Shown here: one piece after another, positions 16,838-24,958 of the stretch
How the letters are laid out: every line of letters begins with the position of its first letter
Position numbering within the stretch: position 1 is the first letter of the stretch
Origin: M3007 sp044224705
Lineage (GTDB): Bacteria > Bacteroidota > Bacteroidia > Chitinophagales > Saprospiraceae
DNA: 52,183 bases
Direction of reading: 5' to 3'
Assembly (NCBI GenBank): GCA_044224705.1
Contig: JBGAJY010000012.1
Location: forward strand, 1 to 52,183
Program-made: the position numbers and the translations under genes
Notes under the pieces: model-generated
The model's database searches: none
What the model was told of the DNA's origin: nothing
The model's input: the letters and a program-made list of their open reading frames with translations, nothing else

Positions 16838-17635
16838 TTAACCGCGAAGCCAGCCGTCCAATTGGTCGATCGTCCACGCGCCTTCCACCCGGTACCCGCC
16901 GGTCGCCGTGCGCCGCAAGCTGCTCAGGTACGCCCCTGTTCCCGCCGCTGCGCCGAGGTCGTTGGCGAGGGAGCGGATATATGTCCCTTTCCCGCAAACG
17001 ACCCGGAAATCGACCTGCAAACCCGCTGCATAATCGGGGTGCAAATGGATGTCCACCCCTTTTTTACTAATGATTGCGGCCGCTGCGCCGCTTGTTGCTG
17101 CGGGCCGAAGGGGCGACAATTCCAATTCATCGATGCGTACCGTCCGTGGCTCGATCTCTACTTCCTGGCCCGTGCGGGCATTTTTGTACAGCCTTTTCCC
17201 GTCGACTTTTACTGCTGAAAACATGGGCGGCACCTGCTCGATATCGCCCAAAAACTGCTGCCGGACCTGTTCTAGCAAGGCATCGCTGAGGTGCGCGGTG
17301 GGAAAAGTGGCGTCCACGGGTTTTTCCAGGTCAAACGAAGCGGTCGTGGCGCCGAAGGTGATCGTGCCTGTGTATTCCTTGCTCAGCACCTGGAGGGATT
17401 CGATTTTTTTGGTGTACTCGCCCACACAGAGGATCAACAGGCCTGTGGCCAGGGGGTCGAGTGTGCCGGCGTGCCCGATTTTAGCCCGTTTGATGCCCAG
17501 GCGGCGGGACAGCAGGTAACGCACTTTGTTGACGACATCGAAGGAAGTCCAGGCCAGTGGTTTATCGACGAGCAGGATGGCGCCTTTGGGGAACTCGGCG
17601 GGGAATTCATCGCCGGGGTGCAGAACGGTGAGCAT
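16838..17635 (-). CDS. truB: tRNA pseudouridine(55) synthase
   Basis: A 265-residue TruB that converts U55 of tRNAs to pseudouridine in the T-loop. The N-terminal ILLVDKPLAWTSFDVVNKVR and the catalytic motif GHAGTLDPLATGLL (catalytic Asp60) are present, followed by the family segments KEYTGTITFGATTASFD and CGKGTYIRSLANDLG. The C-terminal PUA domain of longer TruBs is absent or minimal, as in many Bacteroidota. A perfect -7 element lies only 5 bp upstream of this ATG (17640-17647), so translation may begin almost at the transcript 5' end, or at a downstream codon. Confidence 0.97.
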   Translation of the reverse strand: MLTVLHPGDEFPAEFPKGAILLVDKPLAWTSFDVVNKVRYLLSRRLGIKRAKIGHAGTLDPLATGLLILCVGEYTKKIESLQVLSKEYTGTITFGATTASFDLEKPVDATFPTAHLSDALLEQVRQQFLGDIEQVPPMFSAVKVDGKRLYKNARTGQEVEIEPRTVRIDELELSPLRPAATSGAAAAIISKKGVDIHLHPDYAAGLQVDFRVVCGKGTYIRSLANDLGAAAGTGAYLSSLRRTATGGYRVEGAWTIDQLDGWLRG

Positions 17636-17639
17636 GCCG

Positions 17640-17647
17640 CAAAGGTA
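17640..17647 (-). promoter_or_regulatory. -7 promoter element of truB
   Basis: On the minus strand this reads TACCTTTG, a perfect TAnnTTTG. Transcription would start around 17633, at or next to the annotated ATG (17635). No clear TTG is found at the -33 position. Confidence 0.5.
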
Positions 17648-17657
17648 CGGCTGATTT

Positions 17658-17719
17658 TTTCACCGCTAAGGCGCGAAGACGCAAAGGATTCGCGGACGCT
17701 TAGCGCCTTCGCGGTGAAA
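17658..17719. repeat. Dispersed palindromic repeat, CACCGCTAAGGCGCGAAG family
   Basis: Left arm 17658-17682 (TTTCACCGCTAAGGCGCGAAG...) and right arm 17693-17719 (...CTTAGCGCCTTCGCGGTGAAA) form an imperfect palindrome filling the gap between the LVIVD-repeat gene and truB, both on the minus strand. The word type (GCGAAGACGCAAAG, CTTAGCGCCTTCGCGG) differs from the CACGGAGG family at 15984. A degenerate half-copy, CGCCAAGGCGCCAAGCCGCGAAAG, lies at 23121-23144 between convergent genes. Confidence 0.75.
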
Positions 17720-17726
17720 TAATACC

Positions 17727-19286
17727 TCAGGACTTAATTAATTTCACAAGACGGCTTCTTGCAGTATCGGTTTTCAGGCTCAGCCAATACACTCCCGGAG
17801 ACAAAGATTCGCCTGGAGACAGCACAGATTTTTCACTGGTCACTGTTTGCTCGAACACCATTTTTCCCTGAACATCAAAAATTTGCACCATTGTTCCGGC
17901 CTCTGCAAATGGGCTGCCGGAATGCAGTTCCACCGTCACTATATCTTGAAAAACGGTAGGATAAACATTCGGCCAGTCTCTTTCATCCAGGTTCTCCGTC
18001 CCGATGATTTCAGGGAACAGGGCAAAGTTCTGCGTCGTCACCTGCCCGGTTTGCAGCACGACGCCGGTCACGGTCAGGGGCTGGTAGCCGGTTTTTTCCA
18101 CCAGCACGTCGTAACTGCCCGGCAGGGCGTTGCCGGTTTTGTACAGGCCGTTCGGGCGGGTCGTGTCGGCATTTATTGTATTGAGAATGAATACTTTGGC
18201 TCCGTTGAGCGGGTCGCCGGTCAGGCCGTCGGTCACTTGTCCTTCCAGCCAGGCGGCGTGCTGGTAGGTCGGTTGATAAATGTACAGGCCCTCATTTTTG
18301 GCCGTGGCGAACACGATGCCGGACGGCAGGTACGGGTCGGCGTCCCACACCAGCGAATTGCCCAGCGAGGCGGCCCCTATCTCGATCAGGTTGTCGGGCC
18401 GCGAAGCATCCACGATCGTGAGCTGCCCGCCGTAGGACGGATTGATGAGGAAATCGTTGAGTACCCGCACGTTGTGTACTTCCTTGGTCGGAAACTGGCT
18501 GGGGAAATACGTGTCGAGCAGGGTGATGTTGTCCAGATCGCTCACGTCGAAACTGGCCAGCGGGGCATTGCTTTTTTCGTCGGTGGTAAACAGCGTCCGG
18601 CTGTCGTCCGACAACCAGCTGTTGTGGTTAAATGCGCCCGGAGTGGGGGTGCTGGTCAGGGCTACGGGGTTGCTTTTATCCGAAACGTCGATGACCGTGA
18701 ACTGCCCTGCATAAATTTCGCTGCTCCACAAGGTGTCGCCCCGGATGTAGCCGTCGTGCACGTAATTGGCGGTATAAGTGCCGACGATGTGCGGATTCCA
18801 GGGATCGGCGAGGTCGGCGATGGTGGCGCCGTTGGTCACGTTGCCGCCGCCGAAAATATACAGCCAGCCGTCGGTGGCGGCCACGGTATGGCTTTTATTC
18901 ACCTGGCCTTCGTAGGCGCCGTCGCCGGCCCAGGTTTTCCAGACGATAGTATCGGGCAATTCCCGCAGGTCCACGATGGTGATGCCGCTACCGGGCGCTT
19001 CCGAGCCCACGTAGGCGTATCCGGCCCAGGTTTTCAGTTCGCGCCAGTTGCTGCTCAGTCCCGGCACGGCAAAGCGCTCCACGGGTTGGGTTGGGTCGTC
19101 GAGGTCCACGAGGCTGAGGCCTTTGCTGGTGCCCACGAGCGCCCATTCGCCGCCGGTGCTGTCGACGTAATGCCAGCAGCCCGCCAGGCTTGCCGAGTCG
19201 TAGGGCAGGTGGCCGATTTGCTGGAGTTGGGAAAAGAGCGAAAAAGGGGAGAGGAGGAAGGAGAGCAACAGGATGCGCTGGACCAT
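17727..19286 (-). CDS. Choice-of-anchor B / LVIVD-repeat T9SS protein
   Basis: A 519-residue exported protein. After the signal peptide (MVQRILLLSFLLSPFSLFS) comes a beta-propeller-like region (about 25-340) with LVIVD-type repeats (GLSLVDLDDPTQP, GITIVDLRELP, FTVIDVSDKSNP, LTIVDASRPDNL) and the GYIRGD and HNSW segments typical of choice-of-anchor B proteins. A carboxypeptidase-regulatory-like domain follows (about 345-415, GQVTDGLTGDPLNGAKV), then a T9SS type A sorting domain (VYPTVFQDIVTVEL ... GVYWLSLKTD). The function is unknown; the family is surface-exposed. It starts 10 bp after the stop of the upstream histidine kinase gene, so the two are probably co-transcribed. Confidence 0.88.
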   Translation of the reverse strand: MVQRILLLSFLLSPFSLFSQLQQIGHLPYDSASLAGCWHYVDSTGGEWALVGTSKGLSLVDLDDPTQPVERFAVPGLSSNWRELKTWAGYAYVGSEAPGSGITIVDLRELPDTIVWKTWAGDGAYEGQVNKSHTVAATDGWLYIFGGGNVTNGATIADLADPWNPHIVGTYTANYVHDGYIRGDTLWSSEIYAGQFTVIDVSDKSNPVALTSTPTPGAFNHNSWLSDDSRTLFTTDEKSNAPLASFDVSDLDNITLLDTYFPSQFPTKEVHNVRVLNDFLINPSYGGQLTIVDASRPDNLIEIGAASLGNSLVWDADPYLPSGIVFATAKNEGLYIYQPTYQHAAWLEGQVTDGLTGDPLNGAKVFILNTINADTTRPNGLYKTGNALPGSYDVLVEKTGYQPLTVTGVVLQTGQVTTQNFALFPEIIGTENLDERDWPNVYPTVFQDIVTVELHSGSPFAEAGTMVQIFDVQGKMVFEQTVTSEKSVLSPGESLSPGVYWLSLKTDTARSRLVKLIKS

Positions 19287-19295
19287 TGTTGATAT

Positions 19296-20492
19296 TTATT
19301 TGACCGGGAGCTTTATTGTAAAAGTAGTGCCTTTGCCCGGCTCCGAACGTTTCACAAACAACTTGCCCCGGTGGTACTGCTCGATGATGCGTTTGGACAG
19401 CGAGAGACCGAGCCCCCAGCCGCGGGTTTTGGTGGAATAACCCGGCTTGAACACCGTTTTGAAACGGTTGGCGGGGATGCCTTTTCCGGTGTCGCTCACG
19501 TCGGTGCAGGCAAATCCGGGCTCCTGGTACACCACCGCCGTGATGGTTCCGGAGCCTTCTTCCATGGCATCGATGGCATTGCGCAGCAGGTTTTCAATGA
19601 CCCAGTCGAACAAATGTGAATTGACGCGAACCATTAGCGGAGAATGATCTGCAGCGCTCGGGAAGTCGAAAACGACCCTGCGGGGCGCCCGCAGCCGCAT
19701 ATAATCGCGGCATTTTTCCAACTCGCTGTACAAGTTGACGGAGAATAACTCGGGCTGTGCACCGATTTTTGAGAAGCGATCCGCCACGAGTTCCAGCCTC
19801 GTCACGTCGTTGCGCAACTCGTCGAGCATCTCCTGGTTGGACGGATTATCTTCGTTCACGGCTTTCAGGGTCTCCACCCAGCCGATGATGGCGGTGATCG
19901 GGGTGCCGAGCTGGTGGGCTGTTTCCTTGGCCATGCCGAGCCAGACCTGGTTTTCTTCCGCTCGGCGGGCTGCGCTGAAACCGATGTAGCCGAAAAGGAT
20001 AAACAACCCGATCAGCCCGAGTTGCACGATCGGAAACCAGTTGAGCCAGTTGAGCAACCGCGAGTGAGAATAGACGAGGTAATTGCGGAAATAGGGTGGC
20101 GCGGATACTTCGATGGTGTCGGCCCCGTCGGCGACCATGCGCGCCAGTTCCTGCCGGATAATTTTTTTGTCGAGCGAATCCGAATTGTCGCGAAGGTTCC
20201 GATATTCAATGATGGTCCAGGTATCGTCGAACAGTACCACCGGAATGGTTGTATTTTGCCGGATAATCAGGTTGTGCAGGGTGATGTCGCAATTGTACTG
20301 GGTAGTGTCGGTGTTGGTTTTGGCAATGCTGCGCAGTGATTCAGCGAATTGTTCGGCCTGCTGATTTTCACGGTCAGCCAGTTTCTGGGCCAGATAACGG
20401 GTGTAAAACAGCGAAATAGCGATGATCACCGCGCCGCCAACGGCCAGGTACCATTTCCAGTGAGATTTGCGGGCGTAAATATTCTGAGCCAT
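19296..20492 (-). CDS. Two-pass membrane sensor histidine kinase
   Basis: A 398-residue histidine kinase: TM1 about 13-30, a periplasmic sensor of about 120 residues (31-152) with no recognised fold, and TM2 about 153-172. There is no obvious HAMP; the kinase core starts directly. The H-box is MAKETAHQLGTPITAI (His193), the N-box ENLLRNAIDAM, and the ATP-binding boxes DTGKGIP and RGWGLGLSLSKRII are intact. The AHQLGTP form of the H-box is a common Bacteroidota variant. No response regulator gene is adjacent. The LVIVD-repeat gene follows after 10 bp. Confidence 0.92.
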   Translation of the reverse strand: MAQNIYARKSHWKWYLAVGGAVIIAISLFYTRYLAQKLADRENQQAEQFAESLRSIAKTNTDTTQYNCDITLHNLIIRQNTTIPVVLFDDTWTIIEYRNLRDNSDSLDKKIIRQELARMVADGADTIEVSAPPYFRNYLVYSHSRLLNWLNWFPIVQLGLIGLFILFGYIGFSAARRAEENQVWLGMAKETAHQLGTPITAIIGWVETLKAVNEDNPSNQEMLDELRNDVTRLELVADRFSKIGAQPELFSVNLYSELEKCRDYMRLRAPRRVVFDFPSAADHSPLMVRVNSHLFDWVIENLLRNAIDAMEEGSGTITAVVYQEPGFACTDVSDTGKGIPANRFKTVFKPGYSTKTRGWGLGLSLSKRIIEQYHRGKLFVKRSEPGKGTTFTIKLPVK

Positions 20493-20626
20493 GCACGAGG
20501 CGGGTTTTTTCCAGCAGATTGCAAAGGAAATAAGTTAGGAGTGTAAAACGCGCTGGAAAATGTTTTCGCGCACAAGGTTCTGAAAATCAAGGCCAGGAAG
20601 ATTTACAGGGACTTGAAAAGATTTTC

Positions 20627-20657
20627 TGTTTAACTTTTTTATTGAAATTATTAAACA
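20627..20657 (+). promoter_or_regulatory. Candidate operator/promoter region upstream of crtI
   Basis: TGTTTAA (20627-20633) and TTAAACA (20651-20657) form a 7-bp inverted repeat spaced 17 bp apart, in an AT-rich stretch 57 bp before the crtI start. TAACTTTT inside it resembles a -7 element but lacks the final G. It could be a regulator site controlling carotenoid genes (inference). The 221-bp gap also serves the divergent histidine kinase gene. Confidence 0.3.
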
Positions 20658-20713
20658 AAATAGGCGAAGACCGGTTTGACACGCCATCATTGCCTTCAAC
20701 CCACACTGCCTGT

Positions 20714-22192
20714 ATGGCCAAAGAGATCGTTGTAATTGGATCCGGCTTCTCCGGTTTGTCTGCTGCATGCAACCTGGCGGCGGAAGGCTTCGACGTCACT
20801 ATCCTTGAAAAAAACAGCGTGCCCGGCGGCCGCGCGCGCCAATATGAATCGCAGGGCTTCACCTTCGACATGGGGCCTTCGTGGTACTGGATGCCTGATG
20901 TGTTCGAGCAGTTTTTCGCCCGATTCGGTCGAAAGGTGTCCGATTACTACACCCTTCGGCGGCTCGACCCCTCGTACCGGGTCTTTTTCGGCCCCGGCGA
21001 TCTGCTGGACGTGCCGGCCGATATGGGCGAACTCGAAGCCATGTTTGAACGCCTCGAACCGGGCAGCACTCCGAAACTGCGCAAATTTCTGAGCGAAGCG
21101 TCCTATAAATACCGCGTGGGCATGAATGAATTTGTCCACAAGCCGAGCCACAGCATCTTCGAATTTGCCGACTGGCGCATCCTGGGCAGCCTCTTCCGGC
21201 TGCAAATGTTCACCTCGATTTCGAAGCACGTACGCAGCTTGTTCCGCCATGAAAAACTCATCCAACTGCTCGAATTCCCGGTCCTGTTTCTCGGGGCAAC
21301 CCCTCAAAAAACGCCGGCTTTGTACAGCCTCATGAACTACGCCGACCTGGCCCTGGGTACCTGGTATCCCGAAGGCGGCATGTTCAAAATCGTGGAAGGC
21401 ATGGTCGCTGTGGCGAAGGAACTGGGGGTGAAAATTCTGCTCGATCAGGAAGTCAGCCGGATTCAGACAGAGAACGGACGCGTTTCCCGCGTGCTCACCA
21501 CTGCCGGCCAGAGCTTTGCCGCCGATGCCGTCGTGGGAGCCGCCGATTACCACCATCTGGAAACCGACCTGCTGCAAACGGCCGACCGCAACTACTCCAA
21601 AAGGTACTGGGACACCCGCGTCATGGCCCCTTCCTGCCTTATTTTTTACGTGGGCGTGAGCAAACGCCTCGACAACCTGCGCCACCACAATCTCTTCTTC
21701 GATGAAGACTTCGGGCGCCATTCCCGGGAGATTTACGACACGCCAAAATGGCCTGAACGCCCCCTGTTTTACGTGAGCGTGCCCTCCTTGTCCGACCCGA
21801 CGGTGGCGCCGCCGGGTTGTGAAAACCTGTTTATTCTCATCCCCGTCGCGCCCGGCCTGGAAGACACTCCCGCCATTCGGGAGCATTATTACAACCTCGT
21901 GATGCAACGGCTTTCGCAGCTCACCGGGCAGCGTGTGGGCGAGGCGGTGGTGTATCGCAAAGCCTACGCGCACAATGATTTTGTGCGCGACTACCACGCC
22001 TTCCGGGGCAATGCCTACGGCCTGGCCAATACTTTGCTGCAAACGGCTTTTCTCAAGCCCAGGCTCCGGAATCGCAAAATCAGCAACCTGTTTTACACCG
22101 GCCAGCTCACCGTGCCCGGCCCTGGCGTGCCGCCCGCGATCATCAGCGGGCAGGTTGTCGCCCGGGAAGTAAGCAAAGAACTGGCTACCTGA
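20714..22192 (+). CDS. crtI: Phytoene desaturase
   Basis: A 492-residue FAD-dependent carotenoid desaturase of the CrtI family, which converts phytoene to lycopene-type products at the membrane. The start at 20714 places the dinucleotide-binding motif VVIGSGFSGLSAA at residues 5-17. An upstream in-frame ATG at 20642 would add a non-conserved 24-residue tail. The GGRA motif follows (PGGRARQYESQGF), and the C-terminal carotenoid-oxidase signature is present (LFYTGQLTVPGPGVPPAIISGQ). Length and motifs fit full-length CrtI. crtB follows after 77 bp. No cyclase or hydroxylase gene is nearby, so the end product cannot be told. Confidence 0.95.
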   Translation: MAKEIVVIGSGFSGLSAACNLAAEGFDVTILEKNSVPGGRARQYESQGFTFDMGPSWYWMPDVFEQFFARFGRKVSDYYTLRRLDPSYRVFFGPGDLLDVPADMGELEAMFERLEPGSTPKLRKFLSEASYKYRVGMNEFVHKPSHSIFEFADWRILGSLFRLQMFTSISKHVRSLFRHEKLIQLLEFPVLFLGATPQKTPALYSLMNYADLALGTWYPEGGMFKIVEGMVAVAKELGVKILLDQEVSRIQTENGRVSRVLTTAGQSFAADAVVGAADYHHLETDLLQTADRNYSKRYWDTRVMAPSCLIFYVGVSKRLDNLRHHNLFFDEDFGRHSREIYDTPKWPERPLFYVSVPSLSDPTVAPPGCENLFILIPVAPGLEDTPAIREHYYNLVMQRLSQLTGQRVGEAVVYRKAYAHNDFVRDYHAFRGNAYGLANTLLQTAFLKPRLRNRKISNLFYTGQLTVPGPGVPPAIISGQVVAREVSKELAT

Positions 22193-22269
22193 AAAACGTC
22201 TTTCATCCTACTCCATATTCATACGAAACGAAATCTCTACTGTCCTCAACACGCGAACCACCGCACATC

Positions 22270-23112
22270 ATGAACCATCTTGCGCTTTTTCACCGCACCT
22301 GTTTCGAGTGCAGCCGGCTCGTCACCCGCCGCTATTCGACCTCTTTTTCGCTGGGTATCCGTTTGTTTGCACCGCGTTTCCGTTATCCGATTTACGGTAT
22401 TTACGGTTTTGTGCGCTTCGCCGACGAGATCGTCGACACGTTCCATAATTACCCCAAAACGGAATTGCTTGAGCGTTTCAAACAAGATACCTGGCAAGCC
22501 TTACGTGAAGGGATCAGCCTCAATCCAGTGCTGAACGCCTACCAGCAAGTGGTGCACGAATACAACATCGAGCCAGAGCTGACCGAGGCGTTTTTGCGCA
22601 GCATGGAAATGGACCTGCATCAGAATGTCTATGACGAGGCGGGTTACGGCGATTACATCTACGGCTCCGCCGAGGTGGTGGGCCTGATGTGCCTGCGCGT
22701 GTTTTGCGAAGGCGACGAGGCAAAATACCAGTCGCTCAAAGCCCCGGCGCAACGACTGGGCGCTGCGTTTCAAAAGATCAATTTCCTGCGCGACATCAAA
22801 AGCGATTACGACGAACGGGGCCGTGTGTATTTCCCCGAAGTCGATTTCCAACATTTTGACAACGAACAAAAACGCCGCATAGAAGCCGACATCAACGCCG
22901 ATTTCGACGCGGCGCTCGAAGGCATCCGCCGCCTGCCGCGCGGCGCTCGTTTGGGCGTTTACCTGGCTTATAAATACTACACCCACCTGTTTCTGAAAAT
23001 CAAAAACGCTCCTGCGCATGCTGTGGCGCAAAAGCGTTTCCGGGTGTCCGACAAGCGGAAGATTTACCTGCTGTTCAGTTCGGCCGTGCGGCACAGTTTT
23101 AACGTGCTGTAA
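22270..23112 (+). CDS. crtB: Phytoene synthase
   Basis: A 280-residue squalene/phytoene synthase-family enzyme that joins two geranylgeranyl diphosphates into phytoene, the substrate of the crtI product upstream. The first aspartate-rich motif is seen as VRFADEIVDTF (about 47-57), preceded by RRYSTSFSLGIRLF. The second is QKINFLRDIKSDYDERGRVY (about 173-192), the typical substrate-Mg2+-binding segment. The length is close to the usual 280-310. It is on the same strand as crtI and probably in the same operon. Confidence 0.95.
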   Translation: MNHLALFHRTCFECSRLVTRRYSTSFSLGIRLFAPRFRYPIYGIYGFVRFADEIVDTFHNYPKTELLERFKQDTWQALREGISLNPVLNAYQQVVHEYNIEPELTEAFLRSMEMDLHQNVYDEAGYGDYIYGSAEVVGLMCLRVFCEGDEAKYQSLKAPAQRLGAAFQKINFLRDIKSDYDERGRVYFPEVDFQHFDNEQKRRIEADINADFDAALEGIRRLPRGARLGVYLAYKYYTHLFLKIKNAPAHAVAQKRFRVSDKRKIYLLFSSAVRHSFNVL

Positions 23113-23145
23113 AATGTCGTCGCCAAGGCGCCAAGCCGCGAAAGA

Positions 23146-24198
23146 CTAGCGCACGAATTTGACTTCGACGGTCAGCGGAATTTGCCCTGCCGTCCAATCC
23201 CATCCTTTGATCAAACGGATGGCCTCTTGGTCGCAACCATATCCCAAGCCTTTCACTACCAGGATGTTGTAAACTTCGCCATTGCTGTTGACGCTGAATT
23301 GCAGCAGCACGGAGCCGGTGATATTGTTGTTGCGCGCTTCGGGAGTGAGCCGGGCATTTTGGCGGAGGTATTCGTAAAAGTCGTCCCAACCCTTGTCCGG
23401 TGCCGGCTGTACTTTTTCAGGGTCAAGTTGTTTTACGGCATTCATATCGGGGCGGTCGTCCACGTTGAACTTTCGCGTCGAATCTGCGTCCCTGGCCGGT
23501 GCTGTTTTGGCTTTTTTAGCTGCCTCGTCGCGTGCCGCCATGGGCGCTCCGGGTGGCGCGGACACCACTGGAGCAGGTGTGGTGGGCAGTGGTTTGGCGG
23601 CGGTGGCTTTATCGGCCCGCGAAGCCGGCGGTGCGGCTTCATCTTCCAGGGCGAGATCTTGTTTGCTTTCCGTCTGTATCGCGTATTCGGCCGAGGCAAT
23701 GGGGGGTTGAACGATGCTATCGGCCCGCGGACCAGAGCGGGATTCACCGGCCGGCCGGCTTGCAGCAGGCGTCTGGGACGGCTGTATCTGGCTGCTGTTT
23801 CCGGCAATTGGCGGCTCATCGGCTGGCAATTCGGGCGACACTGTATTGGTTTTCGGCGATACGCCTGCCATCGTGTCGTCCTGTTTTTGCTTCCAGGGGT
23901 TGAAAAACCAAACGGCCGCCAACAGTACAACCAGGGCAGCAGCGGCCGCCATCCATTGCGGAAACAACACCGTTCTGCCGCCGGGCTGCCCCTGCAAACG
24001 CCTGCGCAGGGCTGTGAGCCGTGTCGCGTGGTCTTCCTCGGGCAATGCCGTAAGGCCTTCCCAGGCTTCGCGGCGGAACTCGTCCGAATCGGTCAGGGCA
24101 TGCAGCTCCCGCTCGTCGGTGCGGGTGAAATTCCCCTGCATCCAGCGATCCAGCAATTCGAGAAAACGCGCGTCGTCCGGTCGGACATCAGGTTTCAT
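23146..24198 (-). CDS. Anti-sigma-like protein with C-terminal TonB domain
   Basis: A 350-residue protein. It has an N-terminal cytoplasmic helical region of about 80 residues resembling the anti-sigma zinc-finger-type fold but without its His/Cys ligands (LELLDRWMQGNFTRTDERELHAL). A single membrane helix follows (about 81-99), then a long Pro/Ala/Ser/Thr/Lys-rich periplasmic stretch (105-265). The C-terminal TonB_C-like domain is at about 268-350 (ARLTPEARNNNITGSV, LLQFSVNSNGEVYN, GCDQEAIRLIKGW). It lies 34 bp after an ECF sigma gene, the normal place for its antagonist. It may sense occupancy of a TonB-dependent receptor or contact peptidoglycan or barrels through the TonB-like domain (inference). 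It is an unusual partner to the barrel-fused protein at 8303-9757. Confidence 0.8.
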   Translation of the reverse strand: MKPDVRPDDARFLELLDRWMQGNFTRTDERELHALTDSDEFRREAWEGLTALPEEDHATRLTALRRRLQGQPGGRTVLFPQWMAAAAALVVLLAAVWFFNPWKQKQDDTMAGVSPKTNTVSPELPADEPPIAGNSSQIQPSQTPAASRPAGESRSGPRADSIVQPPIASAEYAIQTESKQDLALEDEAAPPASRADKATAAKPLPTTPAPVVSAPPGAPMAARDEAAKKAKTAPARDADSTRKFNVDDRPDMNAVKQLDPEKVQPAPDKGWDDFYEYLRQNARLTPEARNNNITGSVLLQFSVNSNGEVYNILVVKGLGYGCDQEAIRLIKGWDWTAGQIPLTVEVKFVR

Positions 24199-24232
24199 GA
24201 TAGCAAGAGCTTGGTGGTCAGTTGATTAAAAG

Positions 24233-24829
24233 TCATTCAAAACTCCGCACCCCTTGTTTCTCCAAACAAATGCGCAGGTTGCGCCGGCCGTTCTGGATGT
24301 AAGAGCGCACTTTTCCCACTTCCTCGGCGATCAGGTCGGCTATTTCCTTGTACGATTTTTCTTCATAATAGAACAATTGCACGCTTTGCCGCTGCTGGTC
24401 GGGCAATTCGCCCAGGCATTTTTCGAGCGGACCGGCGCCTTCCGTCGGCAGTTCCACTTCGAAACCGGGTTCCACGGCGTCGTAGCGGACCATGTCTTCC
24501 GGGGCATGGAGATCGGTGGGCCGGCGGTTGTTTTTCCGCCATTCCATCAGGCAATGGTTGCGCGCCAGCACATACAACCAGCCCCTGAACGCCTCCACCC
24601 GGTGTTCTTTGGCTTTCCGGACGAGTTCTTCATAGATCGCCATGACAGCATCCTCGGACTTGCCCGGATCGCGCAGAATTTTCAGGCAAACGCCGTACAC
24701 CATGGGCATATAGCGTTCGTACAACATCCCCAAATGCCGCGTATCGCCGCTGGAAACGTAGTGTTCCAGCAACTGTTCGTCGCTCCGGTGTTCCGGCGGA
24801 TTTTGGCGGAAGAGTTTCAGCATCGGCAA
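24233..24829 (-). CDS. ECF RNA polymerase sigma factor
   Basis: A 198-residue ECF sigma factor. Region 2 (about 25-100) has the LGMLYERYMPMVYGVCLKIL core and the RGWLYVLARNHCLMEWRKNN segment used for -10 recognition. Region 4 (about 135-190) is LGELPDQQRQSVQLFYYEEKSYKEIADLIAEEVGKVRSY. It is the first gene of a two-gene unit with the TonB-domain anti-sigma gene, and has its own -7 element 31 bp upstream (24860-24867). Divergent from the T9SS gene at 24959. Confidence 0.95.
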   Translation of the reverse strand: MPMLKLFRQNPPEHRSDEQLLEHYVSSGDTRHLGMLYERYMPMVYGVCLKILRDPGKSEDAVMAIYEELVRKAKEHRVEAFRGWLYVLARNHCLMEWRKNNRRPTDLHAPEDMVRYDAVEPGFEVELPTEGAGPLEKCLGELPDQQRQSVQLFYYEEKSYKEIADLIAEEVGKVRSYIQNGRRNLRICLEKQGVRSFE

Positions 24830-24859
24830 GCGGGTTCGGATAGGTTCTTATTGGCCCGC

Positions 24860-24867
24860 CAAAAGTA
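24860..24867 (-). promoter_or_regulatory. -7 promoter element of the ECF sigma operon
   Basis: On the minus strand this is TACTTTTG, a perfect TAnnTTTG. It predicts a transcript start near 24853, about 24 nt before the sigma ATG. No TTG is visible at -33. A 7-of-8 match in the opposite direction, TACTTTTA at 24900-24907, may serve the divergent T9SS gene. Confidence 0.5.
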
Positions 24868-24958
24868 GGTTAAGGGATGCTTTTCCTGAGAGGAGTGCAT
24901 ACTTTTAGCGAGCTTTCTTTCCGTAACGTTCTTTTTGGTAAAAAAAACGCCTGTCCAC

